64,000 nt of DNA from Bacteroidales bacterium MB20-C3-3 (GTDB lineage Bacteria; Bacteroidota; Bacteroidia; Bacteroidales; UBA932). Location of the stretch: assembly GCA_035609245.1 (NCBI GenBank), contig CP141202.1:310001-374000 (forward strand), given 5' to 3'. The notes under the pieces were generated by a model. It saw only the letters and a list, made by a program, of their open reading frames with translations. It did no database searches and was not told where the DNA came from. Numbering within the stretch: the first letter of the stretch is position 1; each line of letters begins with the position of its first letter. Positions 43,864 through 56,294 of this stretch are shown piece by piece. Position numbers and translations under genes: made by a program.

Positions 43864-45103
43864 TAATTTTTATGTAAGTTGTGAGAGGATTTTTAACCCC
43901 TCACTTGAGGGGAAGCCTGTTGTAGTGCTCAGCAATAACGATGGTTGTGTTATATCAAGATCATCAGAGGCTAAAACAATTGGTATAAAAATGGGAGCTC
44001 CCTTTTTTAAAATAAAGGAGTTAATTAATAATCACGGTGTAATAGCATACTCTTCAAACTTTCCTTTATACGGAGATATATCTGCAAGAGTAATGGAGAT
44101 ATTAAGACAATCCACACCTGCAATAGAGGTATATTCTATTGATGAAGCTTTTATTGATTTCAGAGGATTACCGGACAAAGAGATTCCCTGCATTGGCCAC
44201 TCTCTAATTAGAAAAATCAGGAAAGGCGTAGGGATACCTGTCAGCATCGGCGTATCAAAAACCAAAACCCTTGCTAAAGTTGCGACAAAACTTAGTAAGC
44301 AATACCCTTCAACAAAAGGATTTTGCCTTATGAGCAAAGAGTCTGATATATCTCGTGTATTGAAAAAATTTCCAGTTGAAGATGTATGGGGGATTGGTCG
44401 CGCTCATTCAAAAATGCTTGCCTCTTATGGAGTATCTACTGCATATGAATTCATTTTGAAAGATGAAAAGTGGATCAGGGCAAAAATGGGAGTCACTGGT
44501 CTTAGAACATGGAGAGAGTTGCAAGGGGAGAATTGTATTGCTCTTGAAGATGGTGCTCCAGATAAAAAACAGATATGTACAAGTAGAAGCTTTGCTTCAG
44601 ATTTGTCAGATTTTGAGGATCTATACAAAGCAATTGCGACTTTTGCATCCTCTTCTGCGGAAAAGCTTAGAAAACAAAAGGGTGTATGTCGAGAAATAGT
44701 AATTTTTATCCTGACAAATCCTTTTAAAGAATCCGGTTTAACACATAATCAGAGCGTATTGATTTCCTTGTCTGAATATACTGACAACTCTATGGTAATT
44801 GCATCAAATGCCTGCAATGGATTAAGAGCAATATTCAGAGAGGGTTATCAATACAAAAAATGCGGTGTGATTTTATCATCAATTATAAGAAAATCAGACC
44901 TTACTCCTACTCTATTTGAATCAATAGATGAACTCAAAAAAGAGAGTTCGCTAATGAGTGTAATGGACGAGATAAACTCAAAGTATGGAAATAAAAGTAT
45001 TGTAACAGCTGCGGCAGGTATAGAAAGAATAAAGGCCAATCAAAATTTATTATCTAAAAGATATACAACTTCCTGGGATGATATTATTGAAGTGAAAGTT
45101 TAA
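43841..45103 (+). CDS. umuC: DNA polymerase V catalytic subunit UmuC (Y-family)
   Basis: A 420-residue Y-family translesion polymerase. The catalytic carboxylates are in YGLTDCNNFYVSCER (Asp6) and SIDEAFIDF; SNNDGCVISRSSEAK is the finger motif specific to UmuC, and PVSIGVSKTKTLAKVA, VWGIGRAHSKML and the C-terminal little-finger domain follow. Length matches E. coli UmuC (422). The start at 43841 lies inside the VanZ-like gene (23-bp overlap). Its 3' end overlaps the convergent amylase gene by 20 bp. Confidence 0.96.
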   Translation: MYGLTDCNNFYVSCERIFNPSLEGKPVVVLSNNDGCVISRSSEAKTIGIKMGAPFFKIKELINNHGVIAYSSNFPLYGDISARVMEILRQSTPAIEVYSIDEAFIDFRGLPDKEIPCIGHSLIRKIRKGVGIPVSIGVSKTKTLAKVATKLSKQYPSTKGFCLMSKESDISRVLKKFPVEDVWGIGRAHSKMLASYGVSTAYEFILKDEKWIRAKMGVTGLRTWRELQGENCIALEDGAPDKKQICTSRSFASDLSDFEDLYKAIATFASSSAEKLRKQKGVCREIVIFILTNPFKESGLTHNQSVLISLSEYTDNSMVIASNACNGLRAIFREGYQYKKCGVILSSIIRKSDLTPTLFESIDELKKESSLMSVMDEINSKYGNKSIVTAAAGIERIKANQNLLSKRYTTSWDDIIEVKV

Positions 45104-46706
45104 ATATTTTTACAAAATTTTGTTCTACTTTCAGAATTAACTTGTCGGTTGGACTCAAATCTGCTAAAAATTCTTCTCCACTCCACAAATCAATAAATTT
45201 CTGATTTGCTTTTTTTTGAATTTTCCAGTGAGTAAAAAAATGTTCGGGAATATTAAGTGCAAGGTTCTCTGTATGGACAGAGAAGTTGACAATAATAAAT
45301 ATAATATCATTGTTGTAATATCTTGCAAATGAGAATAATTTACTGTTATTGTAATTGTCGTTGGAAATGTTTGCATATTGTAAATCATAAGTTTCTCCAT
45401 ATTTAATCGCTTGCTCATTTAGCGAAACATTTAGGAGAAATTTATATTTATTATAAAGTGCATAGTCGTATATTCCTTTTCTGTAATTATTAAAAGATTC
45501 TAACGACCAGAAATCAAATATTGATGTTCTTCCGTCTAAACTACTGAAACCCTCACAATTCATACCCCTTTCCCCTATCTCCTGACCAAAATATAATAAA
45601 AAAGATGATTTATTAAGTAGAGCCGAAACTGCAGTTGCTGGTAATCCTCTCTCCGGCGACTTTGCAACAAAATCTGAAGCTACTCTTTGTTCATCATGAT
45701 TCTCAATGAAGTTCAGCATGCAATCCTGAATATCTCCTAATGATTGCCAGCATTTTGTTATACTATCAGGAGTACTCTCTCCTTTTATGATTTCTATTAG
45801 TGTATCATAAAGTCCAACTTTATCATAAAGAAGGTCAAATCCTGAATTAAGATAAGTTCTGTATGAATCCGGATTGTATATTTCAGCTATAAAAACAAGT
45901 CCGGGAAATTTGGTTTTAACTTTATCTGTTAAATACTTCCAGAATTCAGACGGGACCATCTCCGCCATATCGCATCTAAAACCATCTACCCCTTTACCCG
46001 ACCAGTATAAGATAATATCAACCATTTTGTCCCATAAAGGGGGTACCGGATCAAAGTATTTAGTACCATGATTAAAATAATCTACTCCATAATTTAGTTT
46101 TACTGTTTCATACCAATCTTGTAATGTCGGATTCTCGGTAAAACAATTGTTTCCGGTTGCCCTGGCGGGATACTCTTCGTAAATGTGTTTGATATTATTA
46201 ACCGGCGATTTAAAATACTTTCCGGGTAAATAATAAAAATCATTTTCTCCAATATCCGGAACTAATCCCGGATTTTTATCTGACTTATATACTCTTGAAA
46301 CATGATTTGGCACAAAGTCAATAATTACTTTAAGACCAGCATTATGACATCGAATAACAAGCTCTTCAAATTCTTCGACTCTTCTCTCATGATTATCTGC
46401 CAGATAGTGAGCTACATCATAATAGTCTTTTACTGAATAAGGTGAACCAGCAATCCCTTTTACAATTTCAGGCGGGTCAGGGACGCAATTACTACTTAAA
46501 CACTGACTTTGGGTTGCATGCTCTAATATGCCTGTAAACCAAATATGTGTACATCCTAAGCTTTTAATTTCCGATAAATTAGAATCAGTAAAATCTGAGA
46601 ATTTGCCGGTACCATTGATATCATAAGAATTTCCGGGAACAGGCTTAGAGACTCTGTTCCCGGAAATTCTTGGTAAAGTTTGATATATAATAATTTTCCC
46701 GCTCAT
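45084..46706 (-). CDS. GH13 alpha-amylase family glycoside hydrolase
   Basis: A 540-residue (beta/alpha)8-barrel enzyme cleaving alpha-glucans. The four GH13 regions are intact: DFVPNHVSR, DGFRCDMAEMV with the nucleophile Asp near 246, VFIAEIYNPD with the acid/base Glu near 273, and FIENHDEQR with the transition-state Asp near 337. A C-terminal beta domain ends the chain. No signal peptide is visible, so it is likely a cytoplasmic enzyme acting on glycogen or imported oligosaccharides, consistent with its pairing with PPi-phosphofructokinase 4 bp upstream. An 18-bp perfect inverted repeat lies within codons 12-28. Confidence 0.92.
   Translation of the reverse strand: MSGKIIIYQTLPRISGNRVSKPVPGNSYDINGTGKFSDFTDSNLSEIKSLGCTHIWFTGILEHATQSQCLSSNCVPDPPEIVKGIAGSPYSVKDYYDVAHYLADNHERRVEEFEELVIRCHNAGLKVIIDFVPNHVSRVYKSDKNPGLVPDIGENDFYYLPGKYFKSPVNNIKHIYEEYPARATGNNCFTENPTLQDWYETVKLNYGVDYFNHGTKYFDPVPPLWDKMVDIILYWSGKGVDGFRCDMAEMVPSEFWKYLTDKVKTKFPGLVFIAEIYNPDSYRTYLNSGFDLLYDKVGLYDTLIEIIKGESTPDSITKCWQSLGDIQDCMLNFIENHDEQRVASDFVAKSPERGLPATAVSALLNKSSFLLYFGQEIGERGMNCEGFSSLDGRTSIFDFWSLESFNNYRKGIYDYALYNKYKFLLNVSLNEQAIKYGETYDLQYANISNDNYNNSKLFSFARYYNNDIIFIIVNFSVHTENLALNIPEHFFTHWKIQKKANQKFIDLWSGEEFLADLSPTDKLILKVEQNFVKIFKLSLQ
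46625..46671 (-). repeat. 18-bp perfect inverted repeat inside the 5' end of the amylase gene
   Basis: Arms AAGAATTTCCGGGAACAG (46625-46642) and CTGTTCCCGGAAATTCTT (46654-46671) are exact reverse complements with an 11-base loop. In the mRNA it would form a very stable hairpin 35 bases after the amylase start codon. The protein alignment to relatives shows no insertion as far as I recall, so the repeat is embedded in normal coding sequence. It could slow translation, terminate pfk transcription early, or bind a protein. Confidence 0.9.
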
Positions 46707-46710
46707 GGCC

Positions 46711-50042
<3,332 letters not shown>

Positions 50043-50092
50043 TTGACTATTTTTACACTTTTAATAAATAAAATAACTAGAAATAAATATTT

Positions 50093-51265
50093 ATGAAGCA
50101 AGTAGTTATAAGCAATAAAATCAATTATCTGGGAACTAATGACAGAAAAAAATCTCTTTTTGAGAATAACTGGCCTCTTCCCAAAGGTGTTTCTTACAAC
50201 TCATATCTCATATGCGATAATAAAAGCGCCTTAATTGACACTCTGGAATTTGGTTCAAAAGATGATTATCTTGATCAGATAGCTGAAATTCTTGATGGGA
50301 ATAATCTTGATTATTTAATAGTTAATCACATGGAACCTGATCACTCCAGTATGATTGGGATCCTTTTAAAATTCTATCCCCAACTAAAAATTGTTTCCAA
50401 CATAAAAGCTTTTAAGATGCTTGAGGCCTATTTTGGGCTTACACAGAATAATTTTCTGGAGGTAAAGGATAATGAGATTCTTGACCTTGGTTATCATAAA
50501 CTCTCATTCCATATTACCCCATGGGTACACTGGCCAGAAACAATGATGACTTACGATACAACTGACAAGGTTCTCTTTTCATGTGATGCCTTTGGAAGTT
50601 TTGGCACACTTGACGGGGGTATATTTGACGATGAAATCAATTTTGAGTGGTATGAAGACGAGATGAGGCGTTATTACTCAAATATCGTTGGTAAATACAG
50701 CAATATGGTTCAAAAAGCATTTGCTAAACTTAAAGATATTGACATCAAAATGATTTGCCCATCACATGGCCCTGTCTGGAGATCAAATCCTGTAAAAGCA
50801 ATTGAACTGTATGATAAATGGAGCAGATACGAATCTGAAGAGGGAGTAATTATTGCATATGCATCTATGTACGGAAATACAGAGAAGATGGCGGATTATC
50901 TTGCCAGGCTTATTTCTGAAAAAGGGATTAAAAATATTCGTATCTATGATGTTTCTAAAACCCATGCATCATTTATTTTAAGCGACATATGGAAATATAA
51001 AACAGTTATTCTTGGCTCCTGTGCATACAACGCTGGTATGCATCCAATGATGGAACATCTGTGCCATGAATTATCAGTGCTCAATCCAAAGGATAAAAAT
51101 TATGCCCTGTTTGGCTCGTATAGCTGGAACGGAGGTGGATTAAAATCTCTCCTTGCTTTTGCAGAGAAGATGACCTGGAATAAGATTGCAGAGCCAGTTG
51201 AATTAATGGGAGCGCCAACTCTTTTAAAAATGGAGGGATTTCAAAATATAGCTGAAAAGATCTGA
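50093..51265 (+). CDS. A-type flavodiiron protein (O2/NO reductase)
   Basis: A 390-residue flavodiiron protein that reduces O2 to water (or NO to N2O), protecting anaerobes from oxygen. The beta-lactamase-like domain carries the diiron ligands in NHMEPDHSSM (about 79-88), WVHWPETM, SCDAFGSFG and CPSHGP; the flavodoxin domain (about 250-390) has the FMN loop YASMYGNTEKMA. No rubredoxin domain is fused, so an external electron donor is needed. The next gene follows after one base. Confidence 0.95.
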   Translation: MKQVVISNKINYLGTNDRKKSLFENNWPLPKGVSYNSYLICDNKSALIDTLEFGSKDDYLDQIAEILDGNNLDYLIVNHMEPDHSSMIGILLKFYPQLKIVSNIKAFKMLEAYFGLTQNNFLEVKDNEILDLGYHKLSFHITPWVHWPETMMTYDTTDKVLFSCDAFGSFGTLDGGIFDDEINFEWYEDEMRRYYSNIVGKYSNMVQKAFAKLKDIDIKMICPSHGPVWRSNPVKAIELYDKWSRYESEEGVIIAYASMYGNTEKMADYLARLISEKGIKNIRIYDVSKTHASFILSDIWKYKTVILGSCAYNAGMHPMMEHLCHELSVLNPKDKNYALFGSYSWNGGGLKSLLAFAEKMTWNKIAEPVELMGAPTLLKMEGFQNIAEKI

Positions 51266-51266
51266 A

Positions 51267-51638
51267 ATGAGCATAGGTAAAACACTAAGAGTTGAGAAAA
51301 CCGTTAGAACTGAGGATTCAGCGGCAAGTTATGGTTCAGGATTGTTAGATGTATTCTCTACGCCTGCAATGATAGCCCTTATGGAAAAAAGTGCTCACCT
51401 GTTGGCAAAAAGTATCCTTCCATCTGATCAGGATACTGTTGGTATAGAAGTTAATATAAAGCATTTGAGAGCGACACCTGTTGGAATGAAGGTATATGCT
51501 GAGGCAGAAATTTCAGAGATCGATGGCAGAAAAATAACTTTTTCTGTTACGGCTTATGACCAAAGTGGTGAAATTGGAGTTGGGAAACATACCAGATTTA
51601 TAATAGATCCAAATAAATTCATGAATAAACTGATTTGA
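51267..51638 (+). CDS. FlK-like hot-dog thioesterase
   Basis: A 123-residue hot-dog protein related to fluoroacetyl-CoA thioesterase. The equivalents of the FlK catalytic Thr, Glu and His appear in STPAMIALMEKSAHLL and NIKHLRATPVG. Fluoroacetate resistance itself is improbable; the broader family hydrolyses small acyl-CoAs. It is packed between the flavodiiron and YihY genes (1 bp before, 4 bp overlap after), with no obvious pathway link. Confidence 0.85.
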   Translation: MSIGKTLRVEKTVRTEDSAASYGSGLLDVFSTPAMIALMEKSAHLLAKSILPSDQDTVGIEVNIKHLRATPVGMKVYAEAEISEIDGRKITFSVTAYDQSGEIGVGKHTRFIIDPNKFMNKLI

Positions 51639-52582
51639 AAAAGTATAAAGAGATACAGCACACATATCAGAGAATCTTAAAATTCCTGATTAATGACATT
51701 TGGAGGCAGGACCTTTCTGAACTAAGCATAATGAAAGCCAGAATGGTACGCTATCTCAAGGTCTTAATTATTACTATTAAGGGATTCTCCAATGACAAGG
51801 TTGGCTTGCAAGCCGTCAATCTAAGTTTTTTTTCTGCAATGTCTGTTGTTCCTTTTGTTGCTTTGATGTTCACTATTACAAAAGGTTTTGGAATGGCAAA
51901 AAAACTGGAAGATTTATTACTCACTTATTTTGCTGAAAACGAAGAGATTATTGAGTACATTCTCCATTTCGCTAACAATGTTCTTAAATCTGCTGAAAAT
52001 GGATTGTTTGGAATACTTAGTTTTCTTTTCCTCCTGTGGTCTGTGATTTGGCTAATGCTTAGTATTGAGAAATCATTTAACGATATCTGGAAGGTCGAAG
52101 ACAGGAGATCATTCGGAAAAAGGGCACTTTATTATCCACTGTTACTTCTGGTATCTCCATTAATTATCCTGATATTTTTATCTCTTGCTCTGATATATAC
52201 TAATACACTAAAATCGGTTGGCCTCCAGATAGATAAATTTATTCCAATTACATCTATTTTCACTTGGCTTACTTTTTACGGAATTGTAGCTTTAGTTTTT
52301 TCTGTCATGTACTATTTTATACCAAATGTAAAGGTAAAATTTGCTGCTGCGTTTAACTCCTCAATGGTAGTCTCTTTCGCATTTGTAGTAGTACAATTTT
52401 TTTATCTGGAGACACAGATCCTTGTCTCAGGATTAAATGCTGTTTATGGGGTTTTTGCTGCGATACCCCTATTTTTGGTCTGGATGAATATAAGCTGGAC
52501 TATAATATTATTTGGAGCAGAACTTTCTCACGCTTATCAAAATGTAGATAAATACAAAATTCAAAATGAAAACGAATCTTGA
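51635..52582 (+). CDS. YihY/virulence factor BrkB family membrane protein
   Basis: A 315-residue inner-membrane protein with about six helices, of the YihY family (once misnamed ribonuclease BN). The N-terminal region NDIWRQDLSELS and KVGLQAVNLSFFSAMSVVPFVAL, the LLWSVIWLMLSIEKSFNDIW segment, and the late LVWMNISWTIILFGAELSHAY motif match the family. Function is unsettled. It appears to use a TTG start at 51635 (TTGA overlap with the previous stop); the first ATG is well inside the conserved region, so TTG is preferred. Confidence 0.88.
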   Translation: MKKYKEIQHTYQRILKFLINDIWRQDLSELSIMKARMVRYLKVLIITIKGFSNDKVGLQAVNLSFFSAMSVVPFVALMFTITKGFGMAKKLEDLLLTYFAENEEIIEYILHFANNVLKSAENGLFGILSFLFLLWSVIWLMLSIEKSFNDIWKVEDRRSFGKRALYYPLLLLVSPLIILIFLSLALIYTNTLKSVGLQIDKFIPITSIFTWLTFYGIVALVFSVMYYFIPNVKVKFAAAFNSSMVVSFAFVVVQFFYLETQILVSGLNAVYGVFAAIPLFLVWMNISWTIILFGAELSHAYQNVDKYKIQNENES

Positions 52583-53984
52583 ACTAACTAAAGATGCTGT
52601 TGACTTCATAAATGATGATAAACTGCACAATCTAATAAATAACACCAAAGAAGATCCGGCAAAGATCAGAGACATATTCCAAAAAAGCAAATCAAAGCAA
52701 GCATTGACAGTTGAGGAGACTGCAGAACTACTTGCAATCAAATCACCGGAAATGCTTGAGGAGTTATTTCAGACTGCCCGAGACCTAAAGAGATCAATTT
52801 ATGGTAACAGGATTGTCTTGTTTGCTCCCCTTTATATTGGGAACTTCTGCGTAAATAATTGTCAGTACTGTGGTTTCAGAAGCTCTCTTACCAAGGCTGT
52901 AAGAAGAACCCTCTCAGATCAGGAGTTGATTGCTGAGGTTGCTCAACTTGAGAAAGAGGGACACAAAAGATTAATTCTTGTTTATGGAGAACATCCTAAA
53001 TATACCCCTGAATATATTGCACAGACTGTAAAAACCTGTTATAATGTAAAAGTTGGAAATGGAGAGATCAGGAGGGTTAATATTAATGCCGCTCCAATGA
53101 CTATTGAAGGATTCAGAACTGTTAAAGAGGCAGGAATAGGAACTTTTCAGGTTTTTCAAGAGACTTATCATAAAGAGACTTACGCTAAATTCCATCCAGG
53201 GCCCGGTGTTAAAAGTAACTATATGTGGAGACTAAATGCAATGGATAGAGCATTTGAGGGGGGACATGACGATGTTGGTATTGGAGCTCTTTTCGGTCTT
53301 TATGACTGGAGATTTGAAGTGCTTGGACTTGTTGAACACGCTCATCATTTACAAAACCGTTACGGAGTGGGGCCTCACACAATTAGTTTTCCCAGAGTTA
53401 AACCTGCTTATGGTTTAGAACTTCACCTTCCTTATCAGGTTACAGATGAGCAATTTAAACAACTTGTGGCCATTTTAAGAATTGCGGTTCCTTATACAGG
53501 ATTGATTATGACAGCAAGAGAGAGCGCTGAAGTAAGAGACGCTGTTATTGAATTTGGAGTTTCTCAAATTGATGCAGGGACAAGATTAGAAATTGGGGGA
53601 TATCAGGAGGAGAGAGGGAAAAACCAAGAGCTTGACAGAGAGCAGTTTGAAGTTGGCGACAGAAGAGAATTAGACCAAGTAATTGAATGGCTTCTGACTA
53701 GGGAATTCATTCCAAGTTTCTGTACATCTTGTTATAGGGTCGGAAGAACCGGCGAGCATTTTATGGAGTATGCAATTCCGGGTTTTATCGGAAGATTTTG
53801 TACACCAAATGCAATGCTTACACTTGCCGAATATTTAGAAGATTACTCATCTGAGCAAACAAAAAAAGCTGGTTATGACTTGATAGAGAGGGAGCTCTCT
53901 TTTATCTCAGATGAGAAAAAAAGAAATGACGTAGCATCTAAACTGGCATTAATAAAAAGCGGAAAAAGAGATTTACTTTATTAA
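52566..53984 (+). CDS. hydG: [FeFe]-hydrogenase maturation radical SAM enzyme HydG
   Basis: A 472-residue radical SAM tyrosine lyase that splits tyrosine into p-cresol and dehydroglycine and makes the Fe(CO)2CN synthon of the H-cluster. The N-terminal cluster motif CX3CX2C is CVNNCQYC (Cys95, Cys99, Cys102). The HydG-specific second cluster CX2CX22C is present (CTSC at 386-389, third Cys 412 in IGRFCTPNA), which separates it from the related ThiH. It implies that the genome makes an [FeFe]-hydrogenase, although hydE, hydF and the hydrogenase are not in the window. It overlaps the yihY-like gene by 17 bp and precedes rel by 6 bp. Confidence 0.95.
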   Translation: MKTNLELTKDAVDFINDDKLHNLINNTKEDPAKIRDIFQKSKSKQALTVEETAELLAIKSPEMLEELFQTARDLKRSIYGNRIVLFAPLYIGNFCVNNCQYCGFRSSLTKAVRRTLSDQELIAEVAQLEKEGHKRLILVYGEHPKYTPEYIAQTVKTCYNVKVGNGEIRRVNINAAPMTIEGFRTVKEAGIGTFQVFQETYHKETYAKFHPGPGVKSNYMWRLNAMDRAFEGGHDDVGIGALFGLYDWRFEVLGLVEHAHHLQNRYGVGPHTISFPRVKPAYGLELHLPYQVTDEQFKQLVAILRIAVPYTGLIMTARESAEVRDAVIEFGVSQIDAGTRLEIGGYQEERGKNQELDREQFEVGDRRELDQVIEWLLTREFIPSFCTSCYRVGRTGEHFMEYAIPGFIGRFCTPNAMLTLAEYLEDYSSEQTKKAGYDLIERELSFISDEKKRNDVASKLALIKSGKRDLLY

Positions 53985-53990
53985 TCAACT

Positions 53991-56288
53991 ATGTTTACAG
54001 ATAAGGATAACGAACTCATAGACAGAGAGTTTGAAGAACTAAGACTGGCAAGTTTAAAACGCTGTGCAAATCAGTCAGAATATGAAATTGTTCTTAAAGC
54101 TTTCGAATTTGCCAGAGCAGCACATAATGGTGTTAGAAGGCGTTCTGGTGAACCATATATATTGCATCCAATATCTGTTGCAAAAATTGTTGTCCAGGAG
54201 ATTGGCCTTGGATACAAATCAATCGTCTCAGCTCTGCTTCATGATGTAGTAGAAGACACAGAGTATAATACTGATGATATTGAACGGTTATTTGGAGCAA
54301 AAATTGCCTCTCTTGTTGACGGGCTTACAAAAATCAAAAGTGCCTTTGATAGTGGAACAAGTAGTCAGGCAGAAAATTTTAAAAGAATTCTGCTTACTTT
54401 GAACGACGATGTGAGGGTAATACTGATTAAGCTTGCAGACAGACTCCATAATATGCGTACTATTGAGTACATGCCTGAGCATAAAAGGTCTAAGATTCTC
54501 AGCGAAACAATGTACATTTTTATTCCTCTGGCACATCGTCTTGGATTATACAGCATTAAATCAGAATTGGAAAATATTTGGCTAATGCATACATTGCCTT
54601 CAGAATTTGAGAGTATTCAAATAAAAATTTCTCAAACTATTGCCGAAAGAGGCATAGCAATGGATAGCTTCATGGAGCCCATTTCAGAGAGCTTAAAAAA
54701 GGCCGGGTATGAGTTTTCTGTCTCTAAAAGGACAAAAAGCCCCTACTCTATTTGGAGAAAGATGAATGCTAAGTCAATCCCTTTTGAACAGATATATGAT
54801 CTTTATGCTGTAAGAATAATTTTTGAAGCCAAAGAAGATCAGCCGGAAAGGATTCAGTGCTGGCATATTTATTCACTAATTACAGAAATCTATCTTTCAA
54901 AAACAGACAGAATACGGGATTGGGTAAGCACACCTAAAATCAATGGTTATGAAGCTCTGCACTGTACTGTAATGGGGCCGCAGGGCAACTGGATTGAGGT
55001 CCAGATCAGGTCATCCAGAATGAATGATTTGGCTGAGAGAGGCGTTGCTGCACATTGGAATTACAAAGGATCATCACCCTCTGAAGGAGATATGGACAAA
55101 TGGTTGAATCTTGTCAGAGAGGTTCTGGAGAATCCAGATGTGAATGCCTTAGAATTCCTTGATAAGTTTCATACCGGACTACTCTCGTCTGAAATATATG
55201 TTTTTACACCAAAAGGAGAATCGAGAGCTTTACCAAAAGGTGCAACCGCACTCGATTTTGCTTATGCGATACATACTGAAGTTGGTAATAAAGCGATTGC
55301 TGCAAAGGCTAATTTTAAACTAGTGCCACTTACTTACGAACTAAGAAATGGAGATCAGATTGAGATAATAACAGCCGAGTCACAAAGACCTCAAAGAGAT
55401 TGGCTGGAATTTATTGTAACTCCAAAAGCAAAAGGACTAATACTTGATGCTTTAAAGTCAGAAATTAAGGACTCTCAGAAAAAAGGACAGGAGATCCTTG
55501 ATGAAAGGCTTAAAGGGATGGGGATTAAGCCACAATCCAGAGTATACAGAAAACTTTCGGAAAATTATAAACTAAATAACAGAGAAGAGCTTTTTAGTAA
55601 AATTGGAGCAAATATTATCGACTTAACAGATCTATCCAAAGTTCTTAAGAAGAATACAACTAGTAAATTTGTTCGTTACTGGAGCTTACAATTCTCAAAG
55701 ATTACAGGCGGTGATTCAGATGGTAGTGTTGAGTGGAAAGGAGAAGAAGAACTTTCGGACGAGTCATCAAATTTGAATTCTGCTGTTAAAGAGGAAAAGA
55801 GATCTAAGATTGACATAAAAAAGGATTTCCTTCTTAGGGAGAACCCAATTGAAAAGACTCTCTCATACCAGGTGGCAACCTGTTGCAGGCCAATCCCCGG
55901 AGATAAAGTTATTGGGTTTATTGACGACAATGATATCGTAATAGTTCATAAAAACAGCTGTCCCGAGGCAATTCATCTTGCAGCCCGTGATGGTGACCGT
56001 ATTGTAAAGGCTAAATGGAGTAAGCATACAGTACTATCTTTTTTAGCCCGAATAAATATGAGGGGTATAGACAGACTCGGAATACTAAACGAATTGACTC
56101 AGTATATTACACTTGTTCTAAGCGTAAATATCAGAAAGATATTCATAGAGACCCACGATGGTATATTTGAAGGTTATATTGATTTGTATGTCCACAGCGT
56201 AGAAGATCTTGACAAATTAATGAAGCAGATGTCAAGTGTTAAAGGAGTTATGAGTGTAGTCCGCTCAGAGATAAAAGATAACCAATAA
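53991..56288 (+). CDS. Bifunctional (p)ppGpp synthetase/hydrolase Rel/SpoT
   Basis: Long RSH protein of 765 residues controlling the stringent response. Domains: HD hydrolase (about 25-180) with HDVVED intact (SALLHDVVEDT), synthetase (about 240-360, SPYSIWRKM, YDLYAVRIIFE, EVQIRSSRMNDLAE...AAHWNYKG), TGS (about 400-465, VFTPKGESRALPKGATALDF), helical and zinc-finger-like region (ATCCRPIPGD), and C-terminal ACT. Both active sites look complete, so a single bifunctional enzyme is likely, as usual in this phylum. Confidence 0.96.
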   Translation: MFTDKDNELIDREFEELRLASLKRCANQSEYEIVLKAFEFARAAHNGVRRRSGEPYILHPISVAKIVVQEIGLGYKSIVSALLHDVVEDTEYNTDDIERLFGAKIASLVDGLTKIKSAFDSGTSSQAENFKRILLTLNDDVRVILIKLADRLHNMRTIEYMPEHKRSKILSETMYIFIPLAHRLGLYSIKSELENIWLMHTLPSEFESIQIKISQTIAERGIAMDSFMEPISESLKKAGYEFSVSKRTKSPYSIWRKMNAKSIPFEQIYDLYAVRIIFEAKEDQPERIQCWHIYSLITEIYLSKTDRIRDWVSTPKINGYEALHCTVMGPQGNWIEVQIRSSRMNDLAERGVAAHWNYKGSSPSEGDMDKWLNLVREVLENPDVNALEFLDKFHTGLLSSEIYVFTPKGESRALPKGATALDFAYAIHTEVGNKAIAAKANFKLVPLTYELRNGDQIEIITAESQRPQRDWLEFIVTPKAKGLILDALKSEIKDSQKKGQEILDERLKGMGIKPQSRVYRKLSENYKLNNREELFSKIGANIIDLTDLSKVLKKNTTSKFVRYWSLQFSKITGGDSDGSVEWKGEEELSDESSNLNSAVKEEKRSKIDIKKDFLLRENPIEKTLSYQVATCCRPIPGDKVIGFIDDNDIVIVHKNSCPEAIHLAARDGDRIVKAKWSKHTVLSFLARINMRGIDRLGILNELTQYITLVLSVNIRKIFIETHDGIFEGYIDLYVHSVEDLDKLMKQMSSVKGVMSVVRSEIKDNQ

Positions 56289-56294
56289 AAAAAG

